Assembly (NCBI RefSeq): GCF_003970915.1
Contig: NZ_RXOF01000023.1
Coordinates: forward strand, 45,927-109,926
Direction: 5' to 3'
From: Hymenobacter gummosus
Lineage (GTDB): Bacteria; Bacteroidota; Bacteroidia; Cytophagales; Hymenobacteraceae
DNA length: 64,000 nucleotides
Shown: piece after piece, positions 42,673-50,612 of the stretch
Layout of the letters: each line of letters begins with the position of its first letter
Numbering within the stretch: position 1 is the stretch's first letter
Position numbers and translations under genes: made by a program
Notes under the pieces: generated by a model
What the model saw: the letters and a program-made list of their open reading frames with translations, nothing else
What the model was told of the DNA's origin: nothing
The model's database searches: none

Positions 42673-43722
42673 ATGAAAGCACTCTACTCCCCTCTTCTGC
42701 ATCGCGGCTGGCTGACCGGCCTGGGCCTGTTGGCTGGCATGCTTACGGCGCAGGCCCAGAACCTGAATTTCGGTACTGGCTCGGCCGCTATGAGCACCGG
42801 CACCTTCACCAGCCTGGGTACCACCGGCACGGCCATCGTGGTGGGCGACGACGACGACGACAACTCGGCGGCTCAGAACATCGGCTTCACCTTCGGCTAC
42901 AACGGCCAGGCGTTTACCCAGTTCGTGCTGAACACCAACGGCGCCCTGAAGCTGGGCAGCACTCCGCCCAGCGCTGACTTCGAATACTTCGAGGCGTCGA
43001 CCGACCCGGACGACGTCAATATGCTGTTTCCCTTCCACGTCGACTTGGTTGCCGCCTCGGCCACAACCAGCTTCCGTTCCGCTACCACCGGCACAGCTCC
43101 CAACCGCGTCTGCACCATTGAGTGGTCGGGTATGCGGGAGTATTTCCCGGCTGGTTCGGCCACGCAGTTCACCAACTTCAGCTTCCAGGTGAAGCTGTAT
43201 GAAACCACCAACGCCATCGAATTCGTGTACGGCCCCGCCACCGCCGGCACGCCTGACGTCGGCTTTGCCGCCGTGGGCCTGAAGGGTTCGGGCCCCGCCG
43301 CCGGGCAGGTGCTGCTGGCCACCAAGCCGGAAACCGCGGCGGCTACCACGGCCACCTTCCAGACCACCAACTACACCACCCAGGCCTTCGATTATACCAC
43401 TACCACTCTGCCGGCGCCCGGTTTCACGTTCCGCTTCACGCCCACGGTCACGGCCTTGCAGGATGCGCAGCTGGCCCGGGCCATCAGCGTGTTCCCCAAT
43501 CCTTCGGCCGGCAGCTTTACGCTGAAGGTGCAGGCCGCCGGCGCGCAGCAGAGCCTGCAGGTGGAGGTGCTGAACCAGCTCGGCCAGCGCGTGTACGCCA
43601 CCACGGCCCGCGACAATTTCCGCACCGAGCTGAACCTGGAGCAGCTGGCCGCCGGCATGTACCAGCTTAAAGTCTCGCGCGGCAATGGCTTTGCGGTAAG
43701 CCGGATCAGCATCCAGAAGTAA
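42673..43722 (+). CDS. Secreted T9SS sorting-domain protein
   Basis: The 349-residue protein has a signal peptide (ending AQAQ), an acidic DDDDDD patch near residue 60, and a beta-sandwich body (IGFTFGYNGQAFTQFVLNTNG, FQVKLYETTNAIEFVYG) like lectin-type jelly rolls found in surface adhesins. The C-terminal T9SS type A domain spans about 270-349 (ISVFPNPSAGSF to SRISIQK). It should be exported through T9SS, cut by PorU and attached to the surface. Its ligand is unknown. A hairpin terminator follows. Confidence 0.83.
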   Translation: MKALYSPLLHRGWLTGLGLLAGMLTAQAQNLNFGTGSAAMSTGTFTSLGTTGTAIVVGDDDDDNSAAQNIGFTFGYNGQAFTQFVLNTNGALKLGSTPPSADFEYFEASTDPDDVNMLFPFHVDLVAASATTSFRSATTGTAPNRVCTIEWSGMREYFPAGSATQFTNFSFQVKLYETTNAIEFVYGPATAGTPDVGFAAVGLKGSGPAAGQVLLATKPETAAATTATFQTTNYTTQAFDYTTTTLPAPGFTFRFTPTVTALQDAQLARAISVFPNPSAGSFTLKVQAAGAQQSLQVEVLNQLGQRVYATTARDNFRTELNLEQLAAGMYQLKVSRGNGFAVSRISIQK

Positions 43723-43752
43723 GCCCGCGGCGCTGCTTTGCCCCCAACGACA

Positions 43753-43783
43753 ACGGGCGGCCCGCGTGGTGCGGGCCGCCCGT
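43753..43783. terminator. Hairpin between convergent T9SS-cargo and ccmF genes
   Basis: ACGGGCGGCCCGC pairs perfectly with GCGGGCCGCCCGT over five bases. T runs are poor, but its place between two convergent genes suits a bidirectional terminator. Confidence 0.65.
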
Positions 43784-43814
43784 TTGGCTTCTTGAGCAGC
43801 GAAGGTGAAGGTAT

Positions 43815-46394
43815 TTAGGCCACCTGCGCCCGTTTGGCGCCCAGTGGCACCTTGGCGGCGGGGGCGGCCTTGGGCTTGCGCCCGCGCTGCACCACGGCTA
43901 TGCCGAAGCCCAGGCCCATGAGCAGGGTGCCGCTCCAGAGCAGGTTGATGAAGGGCTTCTCCATGGCTTTCAGGATAACGTAGTCCTTCTGGGTGGTGCT
44001 TACGCCAAAGGTGAACTTGCCCTGCTGCGGGTCGATGTTGTCGAGGGTGATGCGCAGGCCCAGGTCTTCCACTTCGTCGGCCACGCGGCCCACCATGCCG
44101 TTCTTGACCAGGAACACCGGGTGTACGTGGTACTGGCGGCCTTTTTCGCCGTACACGATGATGTCGCCCTGCACGGCAATGTCGTCCTTGGCGAGGCCCA
44201 GACCGGCGGTGTTATGCGCGGCCTCGGCGTTTTTGAACACGGCGAAGTAGTCGTTCAGGAACAGCGTGTCGTTCATGGCCACCACGAACTGCTTGGCCTC
44301 CGACCAGTCCTTTTCCTTGTTCGGATCGGGCACCGACGACACGTGCGAGTACACGTCATGGTCCCAGAACAGCTTGATGTCGGGCGAGGCCAGCAGGCCG
44401 CCCATTTCCTCGTTGGCCTGGGCCCGCGGGAACAGCACGAACTCCTTGCCGGTCTTCGTGTCCTTGTAGTTGACGCGGTAGTACGTGTCCTCGGGGCGCA
44501 CTTCCAGCGTGTCGCCGGACTTGTAGTAGGTCTTCTCCCCTACCTTGATTTCGCCGCGGGCAATGGCCTTATACTCGTCGTTGGCTACCGGGAACAGCAG
44601 CTCCTTGTTCACGTACTCCGGCACGCCGGGCACGTCGAAATACTGCCCGGTGTAGGTTAGCTCGTACTTGCCCATTTTGGCCGCGTCGTTGCGCCAGAGC
44701 AGCACGTTGTCGCGGTTCAGCTCCTCCGAAAACTCCCGCGAGTACAGCAGGCCGGAGGTGTTCTGCGAAATAATCTTGGAGTAGCCGGCCGAAGCCAGGA
44801 TGCCAATCAGCATCAGCGCAATGCCGATGTGCGACACGGCCCCGCCCGAGAGGCGCACCCCGCGGCGCACGAGCTGAATGAGCATGCTCACGTTGGCCAG
44901 CAGCCCGAACAGGCCGGTGGTCAGCAGGGCAATGTAGGGCAAGGACATCTGCTTGTCGCCGTTCTGGCGCACCAGCAGAATCACCAGGCTGGCTCCGAGC
45001 AAAGTCAGGATGGCCGGAATGGTGAAGGTGGCGCTGACGGTTTCTTTGTCGTTGCGCTGCCACCAGAGCAGCTGGGCAATACCCGACAGCAGGGCCACGA
45101 ACACGCCCAGCCAGAGCTGAATCTTGGTGTAGTGGGCAATCTGGTCGGCGGGCAGGGCTAGGTTCGACTTCACCCCGAAAAAGCCCACCAGCGCGTTGTA
45201 CACCGGAATGCTGGTGGTGACGAGCACTTGGAAGGCGCCCAGGCACAGCACCGTGGCGCCGATGAACACCCACAGCTCGGGGTGGTACATGGTCAGCTCC
45301 TTTTCCGACACCGGAATCTGCTTCCAGCGCCACACCAGCAGCCCGATGCTCAGCACCACGAAAGCCAGCAGGTAAATCAGCAGCTGCCCAGACAGGCCCA
45401 GGTCGGTGAAGGAGTGCACGGAGGCGTTGCCGAGCACGCCCGAGCGGGTGAGGAAGGTAGCGTAGAGCACCAGCAGGAAAGTGGCTACGACCAGGCTAAA
45501 GGCAGTGCGCAGGCCGGTTTTGCCGCGCTGCCAGAGCACCAGCGCGTGCAGGGCCGCCACCAGCACCAGCCACGGGATGTACACGGCGTTTTCCACCGGG
45601 TCCCAGTTCCAGTAGCCGCCGAAGTTCAGCGTCTCGTAGGCCCAGTAGGCGCCCATCATGATGCCCACGCCCAGAATGCCGCCCCCGACAAGGCTCCAGC
45701 GGATAGCCGGCTGCACCCAGTTGGTGAGCTGGCCTTTCCACAGGCCGGCAATGGCGTAGGCGAAAGGCACCAGCGTGAGGGCGAAGCCCAGGAACAGCGT
45801 GGGCGGGTGAATCACCATCCAGTAGTTCTGCAGCAGCGGGTTCAGGCCGGTACCGTCCTGGGGTACGAAGTCGGGGTTGAGCTTGTACACCGGCAGATCA
45901 GGCATGAACTCCTTCATCAGGATGAAGGGCGAGGAGCCCAGCTTCAGGCTGCCCAGCATCACGCCCAGAATCATGGAGGTGAGGAACAGCTGCACGAAGG
46001 CAAACACGGCCATAACCGGCGCCTCCCACTGCTTGGCCCCGCGAATCAGCCAGAAGCCGATGAGCACGTGCCAGAAAATCCAGAGCAAAAACGAGCCTTC
46101 CTGCCCTTCCCAGAAGCAGGAAATCATGTAGTACACCGGCAGGTGGTTGCTGCTGTGCGACCAGGCGTAGTAGTACTCGTAGCGGTGCCCGTGAATGATG
46201 CCGAACAAGGCCACGATAACCCCGATAACCGCCACCCCGTGCACGATGAAGGCGCCCCGGCCCAGCCGCTGCCACGAAGCATCCGCCTCGCCCAGCGCCC
46301 GGCCGCGCGCCGCCATGAAATATCCCAACGCCGACACCACCGCCGCCACGAAAGCCACGATGACGCCCAAATGTCCCCAGTCCCCTATGTTCAT
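43815..46394 (-). CDS. ccmF: Cytochrome c maturation protein CcmF
   Basis: The 859-residue polytopic protein has about 14 helices, the tryptophan-rich heme motif GGYWNWDPVENA and conserved histidines such as MVIHPPTLFLG and FLTRSGVLGNASVHSF. It attaches heme to apocytochrome c. It is about 200 residues longer than the proteobacterial protein because of a soluble C-terminal domain (about 570-830) before the last helix. The ATG at 46394 is chosen; the frame also opens from a TTG three codons upstream. It is the last gene of the minus-strand ccm block, after an AT-rich repeat. Confidence 0.92.
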   Translation of the reverse strand: MNIGDWGHLGVIVAFVAAVVSALGYFMAARGRALGEADASWQRLGRGAFIVHGVAVIGVIVALFGIIHGHRYEYYYAWSHSSNHLPVYYMISCFWEGQEGSFLLWIFWHVLIGFWLIRGAKQWEAPVMAVFAFVQLFLTSMILGVMLGSLKLGSSPFILMKEFMPDLPVYKLNPDFVPQDGTGLNPLLQNYWMVIHPPTLFLGFALTLVPFAYAIAGLWKGQLTNWVQPAIRWSLVGGGILGVGIMMGAYWAYETLNFGGYWNWDPVENAVYIPWLVLVAALHALVLWQRGKTGLRTAFSLVVATFLLVLYATFLTRSGVLGNASVHSFTDLGLSGQLLIYLLAFVVLSIGLLVWRWKQIPVSEKELTMYHPELWVFIGATVLCLGAFQVLVTTSIPVYNALVGFFGVKSNLALPADQIAHYTKIQLWLGVFVALLSGIAQLLWWQRNDKETVSATFTIPAILTLLGASLVILLVRQNGDKQMSLPYIALLTTGLFGLLANVSMLIQLVRRGVRLSGGAVSHIGIALMLIGILASAGYSKIISQNTSGLLYSREFSEELNRDNVLLWRNDAAKMGKYELTYTGQYFDVPGVPEYVNKELLFPVANDEYKAIARGEIKVGEKTYYKSGDTLEVRPEDTYYRVNYKDTKTGKEFVLFPRAQANEEMGGLLASPDIKLFWDHDVYSHVSSVPDPNKEKDWSEAKQFVVAMNDTLFLNDYFAVFKNAEAAHNTAGLGLAKDDIAVQGDIIVYGEKGRQYHVHPVFLVKNGMVGRVADEVEDLGLRITLDNIDPQQGKFTFGVSTTQKDYVILKAMEKPFINLLWSGTLLMGLGFGIAVVQRGRKPKAAPAAKVPLGAKRAQVA

Positions 46395-46401
46395 GTCTTC
46401 C

Positions 46402-46510
46402 AATTAAAAATTGAGAATTAAAAATTAAAAATTGAAGACTGTACTCCGGCCAACCGCTTCCCAGCGTAGCCAAGGCACATTTTTAATTCTTCATTTTTAA
46501 TTTTTAATTG
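46402..46510. repeat. Inverted-repeat element E (AATTAAAAATT family)
   Basis: AATTAAAAATTGAGAATT and AAAAATTAAAAATTGAAG on the left are mirrored by TTTTTAATTCTTCATTTT and TAATTTTTAATTG on the right. It is strikingly AT-rich in this GC-rich genome and fills the gap between ccmE and ccmF. Confidence 0.9.
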
Positions 46511-46512
46511 AT

Positions 46513-46938
46513 TTACCGCGCGGCGGTGGCGCCCTTCACGTCCTTCTCCACGTACTTCGACGGGCACTTGAGCAGGATTTTGTCGGCCACAAACACGTTG
46601 TTGCGCATGTTGCCGGTAATCACCACTTGCTCCGACTTCTCGAAGTCCTGGGGCTTGGGGTTGAAATACACCACTTGCTGCTGCACCTTGTTGGTGTCCA
46701 CCAACATGAAAGTGAAGTAGTTCGGGTCGACGGTGGGGTTGTACTGCATGCCCACGATGTTCTTCTGGGCGTCGTGGGGCAGGCGGCCTACCACGTGCAC
46801 TTTGCGCAGGTCACCGTCGGCGGCCAGCTCTTTGGCTTCGCCGAAGGACACGTACACCGAGGCGTCGCTGGCGGTGGCCATGACGACGCTGATGGCAATG
46901 GCAATAACGACCAGGGCCAGTAGATGTGTTTTTTTCAT
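46513..46938 (-). CDS. ccmE: Cytochrome c maturation heme chaperone CcmE
   Basis: The 141-residue protein has an N-terminal membrane anchor (about 5-24) and a periplasmic OB-fold (VHVVGRLPHDAQ, FTFMLVDTNKVQQQVVY, VVITGNM). The heme-binding motif is KCPSKY, that is CxxxY (C125, Y129), instead of the HxxxY of the classic protein. A cysteine variant of this kind is known in some CcmE lineages. It hands heme from CcmC to CcmF. The ATG at 46938 precedes the anchor. Confidence 0.88.
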   Translation of the reverse strand: MKKTHLLALVVIAIAISVVMATASDASVYVSFGEAKELAADGDLRKVHVVGRLPHDAQKNIVGMQYNPTVDPNYFTFMLVDTNKVQQQVVYFNPKPQDFEKSEQVVITGNMRNNVFVADKILLKCPSKYVEKDVKGATAAR

Positions 46939-47047
46939 GGTGCTTACGGCGACTCTCGCCGGAGAAATCGGACCAACCGCCCGGCAGTCAGCCCATTGAA
47001 ACAACCACGAAGGGCGGAAAAAATCCGGCCCCTCGAAATGATTTTTG

Positions 47048-47299
47048 TTAGTCGCGTACTTCCCGCTCCAGGCGGCCTACTTTCCGGTCGATGCTGAACA
47101 GGTAAGCCAGCAGGCCGACGAGGACGATGAGGATGACGCCCACCACCACGTAGATTTTGCCGTCCTGGCGCATGGTATCGGCCATTTCGGGGCCCGCCGC
47201 GGCGGTTTGCTGGGCCAGGGCCGGCAGCAGTGGCAGTAGCAGAGCCGCCAGGGCCAGTAGCAGGCGGCGGGCGGCGCGGTTAAGCCAGTTGTTTTTCAT
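47048..47299 (-). CDS. ccmD: CcmD-like protein
   Basis: The 83-residue protein has a signal-like N-terminal hydrophobic stretch and a second helix (IYVVVGVILIVLVGLLAYLF) followed by a basic/acidic tail (DRKVGRLEREVRD). Size, helix-plus-charged-tail layout and position match Bacteroidota CcmD, which helps release holo-CcmE. Its start overlaps the 3' end of ccmC by 20 bases, indicating coupled translation. Confidence 0.82.
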   Translation of the reverse strand: MKNNWLNRAARRLLLALAALLLPLLPALAQQTAAAGPEMADTMRQDGKIYVVVGVILIVLVGLLAYLFSIDRKVGRLEREVRD

Positions 47300-47951
47300 A
47301 CAGCTTTTGTTTGACGAGGGCCAGGCGCACGGTCACTTCGGTAATCCAGACGCCGAGCAGCGTCCAGGCAAAAACGGCGGGGTAGAATACCGGCCGCATG
47401 AACTTGGCCTGGTCGTAGTAGTTGAAACCGGGGTTGCCGCCCGCACCGGGGTGCAGGGAATCGGTGAGGCGGGGCAGGATGAACAGCAGCGGAATGGCCG
47501 CGCAGAAGGCAAAAATGTTGTACACCGCCCCGATGCGGGCACTTTGCTGCTCGTCGGCAATGGAGGAGCGCAGCACCAGGTAGGCGCAGTAAATGAGCAT
47601 GGCCACGGCGGCCCCGTTCAGGCGCGGGTCGGGCGTCCACCAGGTGCCCCAGGTGTAGCGCGCCCACAGGCTGCCCGTGGCCAGGCCCAGCAGCCCCATC
47701 ACCACCCCCGTGCGCGCCGACTCGTAGGCCAGCACGTCGAGGCGGTACGAGGGCCGCAGCAGGTAGCGGATGGAGTTGACGAGCGAGGCGGTGAAGATGA
47801 TGGTCATGCCGAACCACATCGGCACGTGGAAGTACAGGTTGCGGATGGTTTCGTTCAGAATGGCCAGCCGCGGCACCGGCCCCAGCAGGCCCATCACCAC
47901 GGTGTAGACCAGCAGAACCACCGTCAGCACTTTCCACCAGGCGTTTTTCAT
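47280..47951 (-). CDS. ccmC: Heme exporter/handler CcmC
   Basis: The 223-residue protein has six helices and the heme-binding WWD motif WGTWWTPDPRLNG flanked by conserved histidines (NLYFHVPMW and LTDSLHPG). It loads heme onto CcmE. The ATG at 47951 is chosen; the longer frame upstream runs through an element C repeat and is not protein. It lies between ccmB and ccmD on the same strand. Confidence 0.93.
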   Translation of the reverse strand: MKNAWWKVLTVVLLVYTVVMGLLGPVPRLAILNETIRNLYFHVPMWFGMTIIFTASLVNSIRYLLRPSYRLDVLAYESARTGVVMGLLGLATGSLWARYTWGTWWTPDPRLNGAAVAMLIYCAYLVLRSSIADEQQSARIGAVYNIFAFCAAIPLLFILPRLTDSLHPGAGGNPGFNYYDQAKFMRPVFYPAVFAWTLLGVWITEVTVRLALVKQKLYEKQLA

Positions 47952-47960
47952 TCTTTTTTG

Positions 47961-48050
47961 GGTGACAGGTAACAAGTGACAGGTGACAAGTTTGGCAAAC
48001 CAAGGTGGCAACGTGTTCAGCTTGTCACGTGTCACCTGTTACTTGTCACC
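47961..48050. repeat. Inverted-repeat element C (GTGACAGG heptad family), third copy
   Basis: GGTGACAGGTAACAAGTGAC and AGGTGACAAG on the left are mirrored by CTTGTCACGTGTCACC and TGTTACTTGTCACC on the right. It sits inside the ccm block, between ccmB and ccmC, ending right at the ccmB stop codon. Confidence 0.9.
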
Positions 48051-48713
48051 CTAAGTGCGCCACAAAAAGGGGTACAACAGGTAAGACACGGCCACCACCA
48101 GCAGGTTCATGCCCAAGAGCATGTACACCGGCTGCGGCGAGGCATCGAGGCCGTCCAGGGCGTTTTTGGCGGCCTTGATGAGTTGCAGCAGGATGGGAAT
48201 GACCACCGGGAAGCCCAGCACCGGCATCAGGGTATTGCTGTTGGCCGCTTTGGCCGCAATGCCCGAAATCAGCGTCAGGGCCGAGGCAAAGCCCAGCGCC
48301 CCCACCACCACCACCAGCAGGAAGCGCGGCATGTCCTGCACCGGGTTGCCCAGCACCAGGGAATAGGCCCCAAAGGCCAGCAGCCCCAGCAGCAGCAGCA
48401 GCAGGGCGTTGTAGCCGATCTTGGCCAGAATCACGGCCTCGGGCCGGACCAGCGTGTAGTAGTAGAGCAGGCGGCCCCGGCTTTCCTGCAGGAAACTCTT
48501 GGCTACGGCGTTGGTGGCCGAAAACAGCAGGATAATCCACAGCAGCGCGTTCCAGGCCGGGGCCGGCAGCTGCCCGCCGCGCACGAAGCTCAGGTAGCAG
48601 ACGTAGACGGTGCTGCCCACGTACAGCAGCATGCCGTTGAGGGCGGCGCGCTGCCGCCATTCCAGGCGGAAGTCCTTCTGCATCAGGTACCAAATCTCGC
48701 GTAACAGCTGCAC
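48051..48713 (-). CDS. ccmB: Heme exporter membrane subunit CcmB
   Basis: The 220-residue protein has six helices and the CcmB pattern KDFRLEWRQRAALNGMLLY, FSATNAVAKSFLQESRGRLLYYYTL and PVVIPILLQ. It is the permease part of the CcmAB ABC transporter that releases holo-CcmE. No ccmA lies in the window. It leads the ccmB-C-D-E-F series and has an exact TATCTTTG box 27 bases upstream. Confidence 0.92.
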   Translation of the reverse strand: MQLLREIWYLMQKDFRLEWRQRAALNGMLLYVGSTVYVCYLSFVRGGQLPAPAWNALLWIILLFSATNAVAKSFLQESRGRLLYYYTLVRPEAVILAKIGYNALLLLLLGLLAFGAYSLVLGNPVQDMPRFLLVVVVGALGFASALTLISGIAAKAANSNTLMPVLGFPVVIPILLQLIKAAKNALDGLDASPQPVYMLLGMNLLVVAVSYLLYPFLWRT

Positions 48714-48739
48714 GGCCGGTCGGTGGGTTTGCGGGACTG

Positions 48740-48747
48740 CAAAGATA
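48740..48747 (-). promoter_or_regulatory. -7 box of the ccm block
   Basis: It reads TATCTTTG on the minus strand, an exact TAnnTTTG. A TTTC lies about 14 bases further upstream in place of a -33 TTTG. Confidence 0.5.
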
Positions 48748-48812
48748 CAACCCAGTCGCCGGAAAGGGGGTGTTGCGGCTTGAATATGTGGTACTCAGCC
48801 GCCCCAAAAGCG

Positions 48813-48843
48813 GCGAGCCGGCCCCCAGAAGAGGCCGGCTCGC
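48813..48843 (-). terminator. Hairpin after the beta-helix T9SS gene
   Basis: On the minus strand GCGAGCCGGCC pairs perfectly with GGCCGGCTCGC over nine bases, followed by CGCTTTTGG. It is probably an intrinsic terminator for the gene ending at 48870. Confidence 0.65.
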
Positions 48844-48869
48844 TCAAATATGTCAGGCTACAGGCGGGG

Positions 48870-50414
48870 CTATTCCACCAGCAGGCGGCCCGTGGCGGTG
48901 CGCCCACCCTGCTCTACGCGGTACAGATACAGCCCCTGGCCCAAGCCGTTGACTGACAGCACCGCGCGCCCGTCGGCGGTGGCGCTGAGCTGCTGGCGTA
49001 CGGTGCGGCCCTGCGCATCGAGCAAGGTAACGGCCAGCGGGCCGGCGGCCGGGGCCTGCAGCGTCACGCGGGTGCGGGCCGGGTTGGGATACACCTCCAG
49101 GGCCAGGGGCCGGGCGCCGCGCACGGCCAGCGGGCCGGTGGCACGGAAGGGGTTGTAGTCGACGAAGCCGAAGGTGGCGTCATCGGTTTTGTGGGTGATG
49201 CGCGCCTCCACGTCGGCGGCCAGGGCCGAGCCCCACCAGTTGTTTTCAGCCCGAATGGTGTCGGTGGTGACGTTGTTGTTGTACAGCTCGTAAATCGTGC
49301 CGCCGTTGCCGTTGCCCAGAAACTGGTTGAAGCCGCGGTTGGTGGTGTCGGCCGAGGCCAGGTTGCCGAAGCTGATGCGCGGCCCCCCGGCGGCCGTCGT
49401 GCTCGATTTGATGACGGTCACGCCCCAGAGGTTGCCGCGGATGATGTTGCGCGACACCACGCCCACCTGCGACTGTACCCCGCTGAAGCTCATGCCGCTG
49501 CCGCTGGTCAGGGCATTGGAGTTGGTATTGTTGTCCTCAATGAGGTTCTGGGTGATGTAGGCGTTGAAGTTCGAGCCGATGACCGTCAGCCCGTAGCGGT
49601 TGTTGCGGATAACGTTGCGCCGCATCAGCACCTGCGTCACGCCGCCCCCGCCCAGCAGGTTCGACACGCCAATGCCGCCGCCCATGTTGGTGGCCGCGCC
49701 GCCGCCCACAATCAGGTTGCGCTCAATCTGCACCTGCTGGCCGGCGGTGCCCGGGCCCAGGTTGATCTGCGGGTAGTTGCCGTTGTCGGTGTTGTTGACC
49801 AGGAAGCGGCTGTCGACGATGATGGGCGAGGTGGTAATGTTGGCCGGCGAAATAATGGCCGAGCGGGCGTTGCGCACGAAGCGGCAGTTCTGCACCAGCG
49901 CCCGGTTGCCCGAGAGGCTCAGCGCCCCGTTGCTGATGCTGCGGGTGGTACCGTTGACGTTCAGCGTGGCCACGTTGCGCCGCAGCGTGCAGTCGATGAG
50001 CTGGATATCGGCCCCGATGACGCGCAGGCCGGTGCCGTACTCCACCACCGTGCGCCGCAGCCGCGAGCCGCCAGCCGTGCTGGAAAACCACATGCTGTGC
50101 CAGGGCGCGGCCGTATTCTGGGCCATGAATTTCACCGTGTCGGGCGGATTAATCAGCAGCGTGCCGTCGATGTACACCAGGGCCAGCGCGGCCACGCGGA
50201 TGGTTTCGTTGGTGGTGATGCTGAGCGTATCGGTGGCAGCCAGCCGGATGGTGTCGTTGATGCGCCACTCGGTGCCCGACTGGGCCACGTAGGCGGCGCC
50301 GGCGGCCGTGCTTAGCTGGGCCAGCGTAAAGCGCCGGCCGGTGCCGGGCGTCTGGTACTGGGCCTGGGCCGCCGCGGCTAGCAGCAGCAGCGCGAACAGT
50401 AGGAGTTTTTTCAT
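48870..50414 (-). CDS. Secreted right-handed beta-helix protein with T9SS domain
   Basis: The 514-residue protein has a signal peptide (MKKLLLFALLLLAAAAQAQ), then repeated parallel-beta-helix turns with Asn ladders (LIVGGG, NVIRNNRYGLTVIGSNF, NLIEDNNTNSNAL, NIIRGNLWGVTVI) and a C-terminal T9SS domain (LEVYPNPARTRVTLQ to LLVE). Such folds often bind or cleave polysaccharides; no catalytic residues of lyases could be picked out. The ATG at 50414 gives the signal peptide. It should be exported by T9SS and handled by PorU/PorV, encoded downstream. Confidence 0.84.
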   Translation of the reverse strand: MKKLLLFALLLLAAAAQAQYQTPGTGRRFTLAQLSTAAGAAYVAQSGTEWRINDTIRLAATDTLSITTNETIRVAALALVYIDGTLLINPPDTVKFMAQNTAAPWHSMWFSSTAGGSRLRRTVVEYGTGLRVIGADIQLIDCTLRRNVATLNVNGTTRSISNGALSLSGNRALVQNCRFVRNARSAIISPANITTSPIIVDSRFLVNNTDNGNYPQINLGPGTAGQQVQIERNLIVGGGAATNMGGGIGVSNLLGGGGVTQVLMRRNVIRNNRYGLTVIGSNFNAYITQNLIEDNNTNSNALTSGSGMSFSGVQSQVGVVSRNIIRGNLWGVTVIKSSTTAAGGPRISFGNLASADTTNRGFNQFLGNGNGGTIYELYNNNVTTDTIRAENNWWGSALAADVEARITHKTDDATFGFVDYNPFRATGPLAVRGARPLALEVYPNPARTRVTLQAPAAGPLAVTLLDAQGRTVRQQLSATADGRAVLSVNGLGQGLYLYRVEQGGRTATGRLLVE

Positions 50415-50510
50415 GACAACGGGTGTGTGTTGGGCGTGGGTAGTACGCAAAGAACGAAAACTACCGGCAGCCGTCCTGGTTTCGGCGCACGCGCCAAAGC
50501 CCCACAAAAG

Positions 50511-50548
50511 ACAGCGCCCCCGCCAGCCGAAGCCAGCAGGGGCGCTGT
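50511..50548 (-). terminator. Hairpin between the TolB-like and beta-helix genes
   Basis: ACAGCGCCCC pairs with GGGGCGCTGT around a loop with further pairing; on the minus strand it is followed by CTTTTGTGG. It probably terminates the TolB-like gene. Confidence 0.7.
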
Positions 50549-50572
50549 GCGAGTCTGGGTGCAACAGAACGA

Positions 50573-50610
50573 ATCCGTTTTATCCGCCAACTCATCCGCC
50601 GAATCTGCGG
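50573..50610. repeat. Single-arm remnant of an ATCCG-word repeat (element D-like)
   Basis: AATCCGTTTTATCCGCC and CATCCGCCGAATCTGCGG resemble the ATCCG words of element D at 5341-5626, but no opposite arm is seen. It lies just before the stop codon of the TolB-like gene. Confidence 0.4.
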
Positions 50611-50612
50611 TC

